A stretch of DNA of 64,000 nt from Streptomyces noursei (GCF_016917755.1 NZ_CP070326.1:4836001-4900000), one strand, 5' to 3'; counted from the stretch's first letter, positions 47,838 to 57,304 are shown. Made by a program: numbers and translations. The notes: a model not told the origin generated them from the sequence alone.

Positions 47838-49007
47838 TCATTCTCCCTTCGCGGCCTGGAACAGCTCCGCCCGCGGGTCCGGGCCCGCGGTCGCCTCGCG
47901 ATAGGACTCCAGCGCTTCCTTCGCCTTGTCGCCGAGGTCCTTGGGAACGACCACCTCTATGGTGACCAGCAGATCGCCTCGGGTGCCGTCCTTGCGGGTC
48001 GCGCCCTTGCCGCGGGCCCGCATCGTGCGTCCGTTGGGAGTGCCGGCCGGCAGCTTCAGCGTGACCGGCGGGCCGCCCAGCGTCGGCACCTTGACCTCGC
48101 CGCCGAGCGCGGCCTCCGGGAAGGTGACCGGCACCGTGACGGTGAGGTTGTCGCCCTTGCGGCCGAAGACCGGGTGGGCGCCCACGTGGACGACCACGTA
48201 CAGATCGCCGGCCGGGCCGCCGTGCTCGCCCGGTGCGCCCTTGCCGCGCAGCCGGATGCGCTGCCCGTCCGAGACGCCCGCGGGGATGCGGACCTGCATC
48301 GTGCGGGCGCTGGAGGCCCGCCCGCTGCCCTTGCAGACCTCGCAGGCGTCCTGGGCGATCAGGCCGCGCCCCTTGCAGTCGGCGCACGGGTCGGTGAGCG
48401 AGAAGCCACCGCCCGCGCCCCGGCTGACCTGTCCGGTGCCGACACAGGTCGGGCAGACCCGAGGCGTACCGTTTTTGTCGCCGGTGCCGGAGCACGCCTT
48501 GCAGGGCGCCTGACTGGACATCCGCAGCGGGACCGTGGCCCCGTCGACCGCCTCGGTGAAGCTGAGCGTCACCTCGGACTCGATGTCCTGGCCGCGGCGC
48601 GGCTGCGTACGGGTGCCGGAACCACCGCGGTTGAACAGGCCGCCGAAGACATCCCCGAGCCCGCCGCCGAAGCCGCCGGAACCCCCCGAGCCCCCGGCGC
48701 CTCCGAAGAGGTCGCCGAGGTCGAAGTTGAAGTTCCCGCCTCCGCCGGGGCCCGGCCGGAAGCCGCCGTTGCCGAACAGCGCCCGGGCCTCGTCGTACTC
48801 CTTGCGGCGCTTGGCGTCGCCGAGCACGTCGTTGGCCTCGGAGATCTCCTTGAAGCGCTCCTCGGCCTTGGCGTCGCCCTTGTTGGCGTCCGGGTGGAAC
48901 TCGCGGGCGAGCTTGCGGTACGCCTTCTTGATCTCCGCTTCGGTGGCGTCCTTGGGGACGCCGAGGACCTTGTAGTAGTCCTTCTCGACGAAGTCCTTGG
49001 TGCTCAT
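47838..49007 (-). CDS. dnaJ: DnaJ, Hsp40 co-chaperone
   Basis: 389 residues with all type I parts: J domain (YYKVLGVPKDATEAEIKKAYRKLAREFHPDANKG, HPD intact), Gly/Phe region rich in GGSGGSGGFGGG (about 80-125), four zinc repeats CKACSGTG, CPTCVGTG, CADCKGRG and CEVCKGSG, and the C-terminal substrate domains. It delivers clients to DnaK and stimulates its ATPase. Between grpE and hspR; ATG at 49005-49007. Confidence 0.97.
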   Translation of the reverse strand: MSTKDFVEKDYYKVLGVPKDATEAEIKKAYRKLAREFHPDANKGDAKAEERFKEISEANDVLGDAKRRKEYDEARALFGNGGFRPGPGGGGNFNFDLGDLFGGAGGSGGSGGFGGGLGDVFGGLFNRGGSGTRTQPRRGQDIESEVTLSFTEAVDGATVPLRMSSQAPCKACSGTGDKNGTPRVCPTCVGTGQVSRGAGGGFSLTDPCADCKGRGLIAQDACEVCKGSGRASSARTMQVRIPAGVSDGQRIRLRGKGAPGEHGGPAGDLYVVVHVGAHPVFGRKGDNLTVTVPVTFPEAALGGEVKVPTLGGPPVTLKLPAGTPNGRTMRARGKGATRKDGTRGDLLVTIEVVVPKDLGDKAKEALESYREATAGPDPRAELFQAAKGE

Positions 49008-49052
49008 CCCCGACGTCCCTCCTTCCGCGCGGTTCTCGACTCTGCCCGTACG

Positions 49053-49739
49053 TCAGCCCTTGTCCGGGCCACCGCTCTCCTTGTCCGCAGCCTTGGCACC
49101 CTTGGCTCCCTTACCGCCCTTGGCACCCTTGGCCTCCTCGTCGGAGGCGGACTTGGCGCCCTGCGCGCCCGGCTGCGGCTCGGCGACCGCGACCCGCGCG
49201 GGGCGGATCGTGCGCTCACCGATGCGATACCCGGGCTGCAGGATGGCGACGCATGTCGTCTCCGTGACGTCGGGCGCGTACGAGTGCATCAGTGCTTCGT
49301 GGATCGTCGGGTCGAAGGGCTCGCCCTCCTTGCCGAACTGCTGCAGACCGAGCTTGGCGACCACGGTCTCCAGCGACTCGCCGACCGACTTGAAGCCGCC
49401 GACCAGTTCGCCGTGGTCCCGGGCCCGACCGATGTCGTCGAGCACCGGCAGCAGCTCGGAGAGCAGGTTGGCGACCGCGATCTCCTTGACCGTCACACGG
49501 TCGCGCTCCACCCGGCGGCGGTAGTTCTGGTACTCCGCCTGGAGCCGCTGAAGGTCGGTGGTGCGCTCGTTGAGCGCGGTGCGCACCTGGTCCAGCTGGG
49601 CCTGGAGCGCGACGCCCTGGACGTCCCCGGCCGGGGCCGAGCCCGCCTTGTCGGCGGACTCGGCCTGCGCCGCGTCTTCGGAAGCGGCATCGGAAGGGAC
49701 GTCGGGCTTCTCCTCGAAGCCCGGGGTCTCCTCCGTCAC
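49053..49739 (-). CDS. grpE: GrpE, nucleotide exchange factor
   Basis: 228 residues. A long acidic N-terminal tail (MTEETPGFEEKPDVPSDAASEDAAQ) and coiled helix (ALQAQLDQVRTALNERTTDLQRLQAEYQNYRRRVERDR) precede the beta domain (LLPVLDDIGRARDHGELVGGFKSVGESLETVVAKLG...MRRHP-like GYRIGERTIRPARV). The C terminus is an Ala/Lys/Gly-rich tail typical of Streptomyces. Start GTG overlaps the dnaK stop (GTGA, 49736-49739). Confidence 0.96.
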   Translation of the reverse strand: MTEETPGFEEKPDVPSDAASEDAAQAESADKAGSAPAGDVQGVALQAQLDQVRTALNERTTDLQRLQAEYQNYRRRVERDRVTVKEIAVANLLSELLPVLDDIGRARDHGELVGGFKSVGESLETVVAKLGLQQFGKEGEPFDPTIHEALMHSYAPDVTETTCVAILQPGYRIGERTIRPARVAVAEPQPGAQGAKSASDEEAKGAKGGKGAKGAKAADKESGGPDKG

Positions 49740-51613
49740 GCCGCACCACCCTTGGCGTCCTTGGGCTTCTCGTCGTCGACGATCTCGGCGTCCACGACGT
49801 CGTCCTCGGCCTTGGCCTGCTGGCCACCGGCGGCACCCGCGGCGCCGGCCGCACCCTGGGCGGCCTGGGCGTCGGCGTACATGGCCTGGCCGAGCTTCTG
49901 GGAGACGGCCGCGACCTTCTCCGACGCGGTGCGGATCTCGGCGGTGTTGTCGCCCTCGGCGGACTCGCCCTTGAGCTTCTCCTTCAGCTCACCGACGGCG
50001 GTCTCGACCTCGGTCTTGACCTCGGCGGGCACCTTGTCCTCGTTGTCCTTGAGGAACTTCTCGGTCTGGTAGACCAGCTGTTCGCCCTGGTTGCGGGTCT
50101 CGGCGGCCTCGCGGCGCTTGTGGTCCTCCTCCGCGTACCGCTCGGCCTCCTCACGCATCCGGTCGACCTCGTCCTTCGGCAGCGAGGAGCCGCCGGTGAC
50201 GGTCATCTTCTGCTCCTTGCCCGTGCCCAGGTCCTTGGCGGTCACGTGCATGATGCCGTTGGCGTCGATGTCGAAGGAGACCTCGATCTGCGGGACACCG
50301 CGCGGGGCCGGCGGCAGACCGGTCAGCTCGAACATCCCGAGCTTCTTGTTGTACGCCGCGATCTCGCGCTCGCCCTGGTAGACCTGGATCTGCACGGACG
50401 GCTGGTTGTCCTCGGCGGTGGTGAAGATCTCGGACCGCTTGGTCGGGATCGTCGTGTTCCGCTCGATGAGCTTGGTCATGATGCCGCCCTTGGTCTCGAT
50501 ACCGAGGGACAGCGGGGTGACGTCCAGCAGGAGGACGTCCTTGACCTCGCCCTTGAGGACACCGGCCTGGAGGCTGGCGCCCATGGCGACGACCTCGTCC
50601 GGGTTGACGCCCTTGTTGGCCTCCTTGCCGCCGGTCAGCTCCTTGACGAGCTCGGCGACGGCGGGCATACGGGTCGAACCGCCGACCAGGACCACGTGGT
50701 CGATCTCGGACAGCGAGATGCCGGCGTCCTTGATCACGTTGTGGAACGGGGTCTTGCAGCGGTCGAGCAGGTCCGCGGTCAGCTGCTGGAACTGCGAGCG
50801 GGTGAGCTTCTCGTCCAGGTGCAGCGGGCCCTCGGCGGACGCGGTGATGTAGGGCAGGTTGATCGTCGTCTCGCTGGACGACGACAGCTCGATCTTCGCC
50901 TTCTCCGCGGCCTCGCGCAGGCGCTGGAGCGCCATCTTGTCCTTGGAGAGGTCCACGCCGTGGCCGCCCGCGAACTGCTTGACCAGGAAGTCGACGACGC
51001 GCTGGTCCCAGTCGTCACCACCGAGGTGGTTGTCACCGTTGGTGGCCTTCACCTCGACGACGCCGTCACCGATCTCCAGCAGCGACACGTCGAAGGTGCC
51101 ACCGCCGAGGTCGAAGACGAGAATGGTCTGGTCTTCCTTCTCCAGGCCGTAGGCCAGGGCGGCCGCGGTGGGCTCGTTGACGATGCGCAGGACGTTGAGG
51201 CCCGCGATCTCACCGGCCTCCTTGGTGGCCTGGCGCTCGGAGTCGTTGAAGTACGCCGGGACGGTGATGACCGCGTCGGTGACCTTCTCGCCGAGGTAGG
51301 ACTCCGCGTCCCGCTTCAGCTTCTGCAGAATGAACGCAGAGATCTGCTGCGGGTTGAAGTCCTTGCCGTCGAGGTTGATCTTCCAGTCGGTGCCCATGTG
51401 GCGCTTGACCGAACGGATCGTCCTGTCGACGTTGGTCACCGCCTGACGCTTGGCGACCTCGCCGACGAGCACCTCGCCGTTCTTGGCGAAGGCGACGACG
51501 GACGGCGTGGTCCTGGCGCCCTCGGCGTTGGTGATGACGGTGGGCTCGCCGCCTTCGAGAACGCTGACGACGGAGTTAGTCGTGCCCAGGTCGATGCCGA
51601 CCGCACGTGCCAT
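49736..51613 (-). CDS. dnaK: DnaK, Hsp70 chaperone
   Basis: 625 residues. ATPase domain begins MARAVGIDLGTTNSVVSVLEGGEP and has DLGGGTFDVSLL and VLVGGSTRMPAV; the linker DVLLLDVTPLSLGIETKGG leads to the substrate domain, and an Ala/Gly-rich lid ends in DVVDAEIVDDEK. ATG at 51611-51613 with GGAGG seven bases before it; the upstream frame to 51703 is not coding. First gene of dnaK-grpE-dnaJ-hspR, repressed by HspR at the two HAIR sites upstream. Confidence 0.98.
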   Translation of the reverse strand: MARAVGIDLGTTNSVVSVLEGGEPTVITNAEGARTTPSVVAFAKNGEVLVGEVAKRQAVTNVDRTIRSVKRHMGTDWKINLDGKDFNPQQISAFILQKLKRDAESYLGEKVTDAVITVPAYFNDSERQATKEAGEIAGLNVLRIVNEPTAAALAYGLEKEDQTILVFDLGGGTFDVSLLEIGDGVVEVKATNGDNHLGGDDWDQRVVDFLVKQFAGGHGVDLSKDKMALQRLREAAEKAKIELSSSSETTINLPYITASAEGPLHLDEKLTRSQFQQLTADLLDRCKTPFHNVIKDAGISLSEIDHVVLVGGSTRMPAVAELVKELTGGKEANKGVNPDEVVAMGASLQAGVLKGEVKDVLLLDVTPLSLGIETKGGIMTKLIERNTTIPTKRSEIFTTAEDNQPSVQIQVYQGEREIAAYNKKLGMFELTGLPPAPRGVPQIEVSFDIDANGIMHVTAKDLGTGKEQKMTVTGGSSLPKDEVDRMREEAERYAEEDHKRREAAETRNQGEQLVYQTEKFLKDNEDKVPAEVKTEVETAVGELKEKLKGESAEGDNTAEIRTASEKVAAVSQKLGQAMYADAQAAQGAAGAAGAAGGQQAKAEDDVVDAEIVDDEKPKDAKGGAA

Positions 51614-51631
51614 TTCGATTCCTCCAGCTGA

Positions 51632-51652
51632 CTTGAGTGGAACAGGCTCAAG
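51632..51652. promoter_or_regulatory. HAIR operator 1 of the dnaK operon
   Basis: CTTGAGT, GGAACAG, GCTCAAG: HspR inverted repeat with one base changed, about 20 bases before the dnaK start. Confidence 0.9.
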
Positions 51653-51683
51653 GGTGCAGCACCGAGCCGAAGCTGTCAACAGA

Positions 51684-51704
51684 CCTGAGCCGAGGGTGCT
51701 CAAC
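51684..51704. promoter_or_regulatory. HAIR operator 2 of the dnaK operon
   Basis: CCTGAGC, CGAGGGT, GCTCAAC, a weaker HAIR centred 52 bases upstream of the first. A minus-strand TTGACA (51679-51674) lies between them and could be the -35. Confidence 0.65.
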
Positions 51705-51947
51705 TTTTATGTCCCTCTTATCGTCACCAGGCCATTCCGGAGGACGCCGGGGCCGGCCCGACGGTTGCCCGCGCGACACAGATCACCGGCCGGGCGGCTT
51801 CAAGGGGCCCCGAATACTCGGTAACCTCAGCCGCAGACCCAAAAAGTTACCGCTTAGTAGTTCCGCTCGGATCTCCACGGCCCGGCCGTTCCGATCACGC
51901 GGATCCCTGAAGATTTCGCCCGCTCTCGCAGGTTCGAGGAGCCCCCA
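51705..51947. other. Spacer between dnaK and the EtfD-like gene
   Basis: About 240 bases with the remote dnaK promoter on the left and the promoter of the rightward oxidoreductase on the right (relatively A/T-rich near 51835-51860). No gene seen. Confidence 0.4.
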
Positions 51948-54242
51948 ATGCAACTCGCCGCGATCATCGTGTCGCTGGTCCTAATCGCGGTCGGCGTCGC
52001 GCTGTTCGGCCGTGCCATCCTGCAGATCTACCGCCACATGCGGCTAGGCCAGCCGGTACCCGCCGGAACCCGGACCGACGATCCCGTGCGGCGGACCGGC
52101 ACGGTGGTCAAGGAGTTCCTCGGCCACACCCGGATGAACCGCTGGGGCGTCGTCGGCGTGGCGCACTGGTTCGTGGCGGTCGGCTTCTTCTCCCTGCTGC
52201 TGACGATCGTCAACGCCATCGGCCAGCTCTTCAAGGCCGACTGGATCCTGCCGATCATCGGGGACTGGACGCCGTACAACGTCTTCGTCGAGTTCGTCGG
52301 CACCATGACGACGCTCGGCATCCTGGCCCTGATCGTCATCCGGCAACTGAGCAAGCCGAACAAGCCGGGCCGCAAGTCCCGCTTCGCCGGCTCCAACTTC
52401 GGCCAGGCGTACTTCGTCGAGGCCGTCATCCTCATCGTCGGCATCTGCATCTTCATGCTGCACGCCCTGGAGGGCGCCCAGCACCACGTCGACGGCTACG
52501 AGGCGTCCTTCTTCATCTCGTACCCGGTCGTGGCGTGGCTGAAGGGGCTGAGCGTCGGCACGCTGCAGAACCTCACCTACCTCTTCGCCGGTGTGAAGAT
52601 CGCGACCTCGTTCATCTGGATGATCACGGTCGCGCTGAAGACCGACATGGGCGTGGCCTGGCACCGGTTCCTGGCGTTCCCCAACATCTGGTTCAAGCGC
52701 GAGGCGGACGGCGGCACGGCGCTCGGCGCCCTCCAGCCGATGACGTCGGCGGGCAAGCCGATCGACTTCGAGGACCCGGGCGAGGACGACCAGTTCGGCG
52801 TCTCCCAGATCGAGCACTTCTCCTGGAAGGGCCTGCTGGACTTCGCCACCTGCACCGAGTGCGGCCGCTGCCAGTCGCAGTGCCCCGCGTGGAACACCGG
52901 TAAGCCGCTGTCCCCGAAGCTGCTGATCATGTCGCTGCGCGACCACGCGCACGCCAAGGCGCCCTACCTGCTGGCCGGCGGCGGCAAGGATGCGGAGGGC
53001 AACGAGAAGGCGACCGAGGAACAGCTCAAGGACGTCCCGGCCGCTGCTCTGGCCGAGGCCGAGCGCCCGCTGATCGGCACCCTCGAAGCCGCGTCCGACA
53101 GCGGCTTCGCCGCGGGCGGCGTCATCGACCCGGACGTGCTGTGGTCCTGCACCACCTGCGGCGCCTGCGTCGAGCAGTGCCCGGTGGATATCGAGCACGT
53201 CGACCACATCGTCGACATGCGCCGCTACCAGGTCATGATCGAGTCCTCGTTCCCGTCCGAGGCGGGCACGATGCTCAAGAACCTGGAGAAGAAGGGCAAC
53301 CCCTGGGGCCTGGCCAAGAAGCAGCGTCTGGCCTGGACCAAGGAGGTCGACTTCGAGGTCCCGGTCGTCGGCAAGGACGTCGAGGACCTCACCGAGGTCG
53401 ACTACCTCTACTGGGTCGGCTGCGCCGGCGCCCTGGAGGACCGCGCCAAGAAGACCACCAAGGCGTTCGCCGAGCTGCTGCACATCGCGGGCGTGAAGTT
53501 CGCGATCATGGGCGGCGACGAGGCGTGCACCGGTGACTCGGCCCGCCGCCTGGGCAACGAGTTCCTCTTCCAGCAGCTCGGCCAGCAGAACGTCGAGGCC
53601 CTGAACATGGCCTTCGGCGAGGACAGCGAGGACGAGTCGACGAAGAAGCCCAAGGCTTCCAAGAAGATCGTCGCGACCTGCCCGCACTGCCTCAACACGC
53701 TCGGCAACGAGTACCCGCAGCTCGGCGGCGACTACGAGGTCATCCACCACACCCAGCTGCTCCAGCACCTCGTCGACGAGGGCAAGCTGATCCCGGTCAC
53801 CCCGGTCGAGGGCATCATCACCTACCACGACCCGTGCTACCTGGGCCGCCACAACAAGATCTACACGCCCCCGCGCGAGATCATCGGCAAGGTCCCGGGC
53901 CTGCGCAACGAGGAGATGCACCGCCACAAGGAGCGCGGCTTCTGCTGCGGCGCCGGCGGCGCCCGGATGTGGATGGAGGAGCGGATCGGCAAGCGCATCA
54001 ACAACGAGCGCGTCGACGAGGCCCTCTCGCTGAACCCCGACATCATCTCGACCGCCTGCCCGTTCTGCCTCGTCATGCTGACCGACTCGGTCAACGGCAA
54101 GAAGAACGACGGCAAGGCCAAGGAGTCCATCCAGGTCGTGGACGTGGCCCAGCTGCTGCTGGACTCCGTCAAGACGCCGATGGACCCGCCGTCGGACGAG
54201 GAGGAGCCGGCGGATGCGCCGGAGCCGGAGCCGGTGAAGTAG
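51948..54242 (+). CDS. EtfD-like membrane iron-sulfur oxidoreductase
   Basis: 764 residues. Five or six transmembrane helices (about 1-230) make a NarI-like heme-b module, followed by two 4Fe-4S motifs (CTECGRCQSQCP and CTTCGACVEQCP) and two CCG domains (CPHCLNTLGNEYP...DPCYLGRHN and FCCGAGGARMW...CPFCLVML) as in heterodisulfide reductase subunit D. The mycobacterial homologue Rv0338c (EtfD) is reported to pass electrons from ETF to the quinone pool in fatty-acid oxidation; the same role is inferred here. GAGGAG precedes the ATG. No etf genes in the window. Confidence 0.85.
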   Translation: MQLAAIIVSLVLIAVGVALFGRAILQIYRHMRLGQPVPAGTRTDDPVRRTGTVVKEFLGHTRMNRWGVVGVAHWFVAVGFFSLLLTIVNAIGQLFKADWILPIIGDWTPYNVFVEFVGTMTTLGILALIVIRQLSKPNKPGRKSRFAGSNFGQAYFVEAVILIVGICIFMLHALEGAQHHVDGYEASFFISYPVVAWLKGLSVGTLQNLTYLFAGVKIATSFIWMITVALKTDMGVAWHRFLAFPNIWFKREADGGTALGALQPMTSAGKPIDFEDPGEDDQFGVSQIEHFSWKGLLDFATCTECGRCQSQCPAWNTGKPLSPKLLIMSLRDHAHAKAPYLLAGGGKDAEGNEKATEEQLKDVPAAALAEAERPLIGTLEAASDSGFAAGGVIDPDVLWSCTTCGACVEQCPVDIEHVDHIVDMRRYQVMIESSFPSEAGTMLKNLEKKGNPWGLAKKQRLAWTKEVDFEVPVVGKDVEDLTEVDYLYWVGCAGALEDRAKKTTKAFAELLHIAGVKFAIMGGDEACTGDSARRLGNEFLFQQLGQQNVEALNMAFGEDSEDESTKKPKASKKIVATCPHCLNTLGNEYPQLGGDYEVIHHTQLLQHLVDEGKLIPVTPVEGIITYHDPCYLGRHNKIYTPPREIIGKVPGLRNEEMHRHKERGFCCGAGGARMWMEERIGKRINNERVDEALSLNPDIISTACPFCLVMLTDSVNGKKNDGKAKESIQVVDVAQLLLDSVKTPMDPPSDEEEPADAPEPEPVK

Positions 54243-54289
54243 CTCCTCGACTGCAGTAGTTCCTCGGCGTCCCGGACGCCGAAACGGTG

Positions 54290-54317
54290 ACGGCCGGTCC
54301 CCTCGGGGGCCGGCCGT
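54290..54317. terminator. Terminator after the EtfD-like gene
   Basis: ACGGCCGG / CCGGCCGT with an inner CCCC-TC-GGGG stem, about 50 bases past the stop. Confidence 0.7.
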
Positions 54318-54468
54318 TCCGCTGCGCGGGGCCGGTCCGCTGCGCGGGACGGTCGGGTGCGGTGACGGTCGCCACCGCACCCCAGGGGTACCCCCTAGGG
54401 GATGTCACAGCTCGGCTCCAAAGGGCCGTCAGAATTCTCCGCGGGCCACCCCGCGTCGTGGGACCAGG

Positions 54469-54481
54469 TACTTTCGAAAGC
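54469..54481 (+). promoter_or_regulatory. Leaderless promoter of the Yip1-like gene
   Basis: TACTTT (54469-54474) plus seven bases to the GTG at 54482; no binding site or good -35. The flanking TTCGAAA also occurs at the ABC promoter. Confidence 0.5.
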
Positions 54482-55429
54482 GTGGCTGGATTCAGGATGG
54501 GGCGCGGACGGGATGCCCGCCCCGCACAGGACGGACAGCAGGCCGGGGCCCAGGGGCCGCAGGCGTACGGGCCGCCGGCTTCGTACGGGCGGCAGGCCCC
54601 GCCCCCGCAGGGTCAGTGGCCGTCGGCGCCGCAGCCGTACGGCGCCGCCCAGGCCGGGCCGGCCCCACAGGGGCAGCCCGAGTACTTCGGCGACGGCGGG
54701 TACCCGGCGGAGCCGTCGTACACGCCCTACGACAACCGCAACAACGCTCCGGGTCACACCCAGCAGTTCAGCGTCGGCGACGCCCCGGACGGCTACGGCA
54801 CGTACGGGGACGGGTACGGGTCGGGCGACGACCAGTACGCGCAGGGCGGCACCTACCGCGCCGGGCAGACCAGCGCGCCGCCGGCCGGCCCGCGGCTGCA
54901 CTGGAAGCAGCTGCTGTCCGGCGTCGTGCTGCGGCCCACGCCCACGTTCTGGCAGATGCGGGACCACGCGCTGTGGGGCCCGGCGCTGATCGTCACCTTC
55001 GTCTACGGCCTGCTCGCGGTCTTCGGCTTCGACAAGGCCCGTGAGGACGTGATCAACCAGACGATCGGGAACAGCCTCCCGTGGGTGCTGCTCACCTCGG
55101 TGATGTTCATCCTGGGCAGCCTGATCCTGGGCGCGGTCACCCACACCATGGCCCGCCAGCTCGGCGGCGACGGCGCCTGGCAGCCGACCGTCGGACTGTC
55201 CATGCTGGTCATGACGATCCCGGACGCGCCGCGGCTGCTCTTCGCCATGTTCCTGGGCGGCGACAGCCCGCTGGTCCAGGTGCTGGGGTGGGCCACCTGG
55301 CTCGCCACCGGCTATCTGCTGACCTCCATGGTCGGCAAGTCGCACGACCTGCCGTGGCCCAAGGCCCTGGGCGCCTCCGCGATCCAACTGGTCGCGCTGC
55401 TGGCCCTGGTGAAGCTCGGCACGCTGTAA
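54482..55429 (+). CDS. Yip1-like membrane protein with disordered N terminus
   Basis: 315 residues. The first ~135 are a low-complexity Gln/Pro/Gly/Tyr tail (QAPPPQGQWPSAPQPYGAAQAG), then a Yip1-type membrane domain of about five helices (LSGVVLRPTPTFWQMRDHALWGPALIVTFVYGLLAVFGFDKA...). Members are common in actinobacteria; the role is unknown. I start at the GTG at 54482 because homology-like sequence and the leaderless promoter both point there; the frame runs open to 54287. Convergent with the SGNH hydrolase gene. Confidence 0.78.
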   Translation: MAGFRMGRGRDARPAQDGQQAGAQGPQAYGPPASYGRQAPPPQGQWPSAPQPYGAAQAGPAPQGQPEYFGDGGYPAEPSYTPYDNRNNAPGHTQQFSVGDAPDGYGTYGDGYGSGDDQYAQGGTYRAGQTSAPPAGPRLHWKQLLSGVVLRPTPTFWQMRDHALWGPALIVTFVYGLLAVFGFDKAREDVINQTIGNSLPWVLLTSVMFILGSLILGAVTHTMARQLGGDGAWQPTVGLSMLVMTIPDAPRLLFAMFLGGDSPLVQVLGWATWLATGYLLTSMVGKSHDLPWPKALGASAIQLVALLALVKLGTL

Positions 55430-55460
55430 CCGGCGCACGACGCGGTCCGGCCCACGGATC

Positions 55461-55512
55461 GAGGGGCCCGTTCCGAATGGACGTCACCGACGTCTCCCGG
55501 AACGGGCCCCTC
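55461..55512. terminator. Bidirectional terminator between the Yip1-like and SGNH genes
   Basis: Perfect 15-base stem GAGGGGCCCGTTCCG with its complement; the 22-base loop carries an inner GACGTC pair. Confidence 0.85.
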
Positions 55513-55556
55513 GTCGTGCCGGCGCGGGAGGCCCGCTCACGGCGTCCGGCGGCCGG

Positions 55557-57143
55557 TCAGGCGAACCGCTGCCCCGCCGAGCCGTCGCACCTCTGGAGCC
55601 GCAGCGGGTCCTTCGCCGCACCCAGCGTCAGGCAGAGCGACGACGCGGCGGCCGGCCGGAGAGTGCCGCCGTCCCTGACGAACTGCTGGTTGGCCGCGCC
55701 CGAGCAGTTCCACAGCACCAGCCCGGCGCCGGCCTCGTAGCGGGCCCCCGGCACGTCCAGGCACCGGGCCTGGGTCAGCTCCACATGCAGCGACTTGCGG
55801 TCCTGGTCGTACCACCAGCCCTGGTTGCGCTGCCCGTTGCAGTCCCAGCCGCCGACCGCGGTGCCGTTGCGGGACAGCCCGCCGGTGGCGTCCAGGCAGG
55901 TGCCGGTCGCGGCGTTCTTCAGCGGCCGGTAGGCGTCGTCCCAGGCGCCCGGGTACAGCTTGGGCTGCCCGGTGTTCGCCGGGTCGGTGCAGGACGCCTC
56001 GCGCAGCTGCGGCGCCGCGTACAGCTGGGTCAGGCAGGACGCGAACGCGCCGTGCCCGCGGGCGTTGGGGTGGAAGGACTGGCGGACCGAATTGGCGTCC
56101 GGCGGGAAGGGGTTGGAGACGTTCACGTACAGCCCGCGGGCCCAGGTCTCCGACATGCACACCTCGTGCCCGTGGAAGAGCCGCGAGGAGTCGAGGTAGG
56201 TGGCGCCGGTGTCCTGTGCGATCTTCCGCATGCCCCGCTCGAAGGTCGGCACCGCCGTGTTGCGCCCCCATCCGGCGTCCGAGGTGTACCCGGTGCAGCC
56301 GCCCGGGATCTTCCCCGGGTACCGGGGGTTGTCCTCGACGTCCGGACCGATCGGGCTCGGGTACGACATCACCACGAGGCGGTAGTCGCCGTCGGCGTAC
56401 CCCGCGTCCCGCATCACGGTCCGCAGGTCCCGCACCGTGGCCTCGACCTTCGGCACCAGCCCGTCGACCCGCGCCTGCCATCCCGGCTGGTACTTGGGCT
56501 CGCAGGTCCCCTGGAGCAGGAACCAGCGCTCGACGCAGTCCGTCATCACCGGCCCGAACTGGAGGTCGTCGTTGGCCCCGGCGACCAACAGCACCATTTT
56601 CAGCCGGGTGTTGCGCGCCGCGATCGCCAGGCTGTCGCTCTGCACCAGTTCATCGGCGTACTGCTTGCTGCCGCCGATCCGGATGTTGCCGGTGTACGCC
56701 CCCGAGCACGCCGCGTTGTACGTCACGTCCGCGGCGATCCCGGTCCGGTGGATCGCCGAGTCCGGCGACCGGTGGCACCAGTTGGTGGGCCCGTCGGTGC
56801 CCGGCTCGTACGTCCCGACGCCCTCGCCGGAGATCTCGCTGTCGCCCAGCGAGATCAGCGAGGTCTTCCGGTCGGCGAGCGGCCGCACGGCGGCGTCGCC
56901 GTACAGCTTGGTCGCCTCCCGCGCCCGGATCCGTTCCAGTTCCGGCGACAGCGGCTGGACGGCCGGCCGCCCGGCCGTCGCCGCGCTACCCGCCGTCGCG
57001 CCGGCGACCCCGGTGGCGCTGGCACCGCCCGCCGTCACCGTGAACGCGGCGGTCAACGCCGCCGCCGACACCGCCACGGCGGCCCGTAACCGCCGCCCTC
57101 GTGCACGTCCGCTCCCTCGCGGCCCGCGTCTCGCACGCACCAT
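55557..57143 (-). CDS. Secreted SGNH hydrolase with ricin-B lectin domain
   Basis: 528 residues. Signal peptide with basic n-region (MVRARRGPRGSGRARGRRLR) and Ala-rich core to about 45. The SGNH lipase/esterase domain (about 90-365) has LISLGDSEISGEG (catalytic Ser), LLVAGANDD (Asn block) and SFHPNARGH (catalytic His). The C-terminal ~150 residues form a ricin-type beta-trefoil with QxW repeats (GTCLDATGG...QGWWY, ARCLDVPGA...NQQF, SLCLTLG...GQRF). It probably attacks esterified polysaccharide outside the cell. GGAGGGGAGG precedes the ATG. Confidence 0.87.
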   Translation of the reverse strand: MVRARRGPRGSGRARGRRLRAAVAVSAAALTAAFTVTAGGASATGVAGATAGSAATAGRPAVQPLSPELERIRAREATKLYGDAAVRPLADRKTSLISLGDSEISGEGVGTYEPGTDGPTNWCHRSPDSAIHRTGIAADVTYNAACSGAYTGNIRIGGSKQYADELVQSDSLAIAARNTRLKMVLLVAGANDDLQFGPVMTDCVERWFLLQGTCEPKYQPGWQARVDGLVPKVEATVRDLRTVMRDAGYADGDYRLVVMSYPSPIGPDVEDNPRYPGKIPGGCTGYTSDAGWGRNTAVPTFERGMRKIAQDTGATYLDSSRLFHGHEVCMSETWARGLYVNVSNPFPPDANSVRQSFHPNARGHGAFASCLTQLYAAPQLREASCTDPANTGQPKLYPGAWDDAYRPLKNAATGTCLDATGGLSRNGTAVGGWDCNGQRNQGWWYDQDRKSLHVELTQARCLDVPGARYEAGAGLVLWNCSGAANQQFVRDGGTLRPAAASSLCLTLGAAKDPLRLQRCDGSAGQRFA

Positions 57144-57245
57144 CGGACCTCCCCTCCGGTCTGCTGTTACCGCCGGTTTCTACTCGGAGGTACAGAACGG
57201 TGGAACACCCGGAACAGAACTGGCCGAAACGCGTGCCACAAAAAG

Positions 57246-57278
57246 CCCGCGAGCCCGCAAAGTACGCGGGCTCGCGGG
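57246..57278 (-). terminator. Terminator of the phosphoribosyltransferase gene
   Basis: Perfect 13-base stem CCCGCGAGCCCGC with its complement around AAAGTAC, 27 bases past the stop. Confidence 0.8.
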
Positions 57279-57304
57279 AACGGAAAACGCCGTGCGGGCG
57301 CCCG

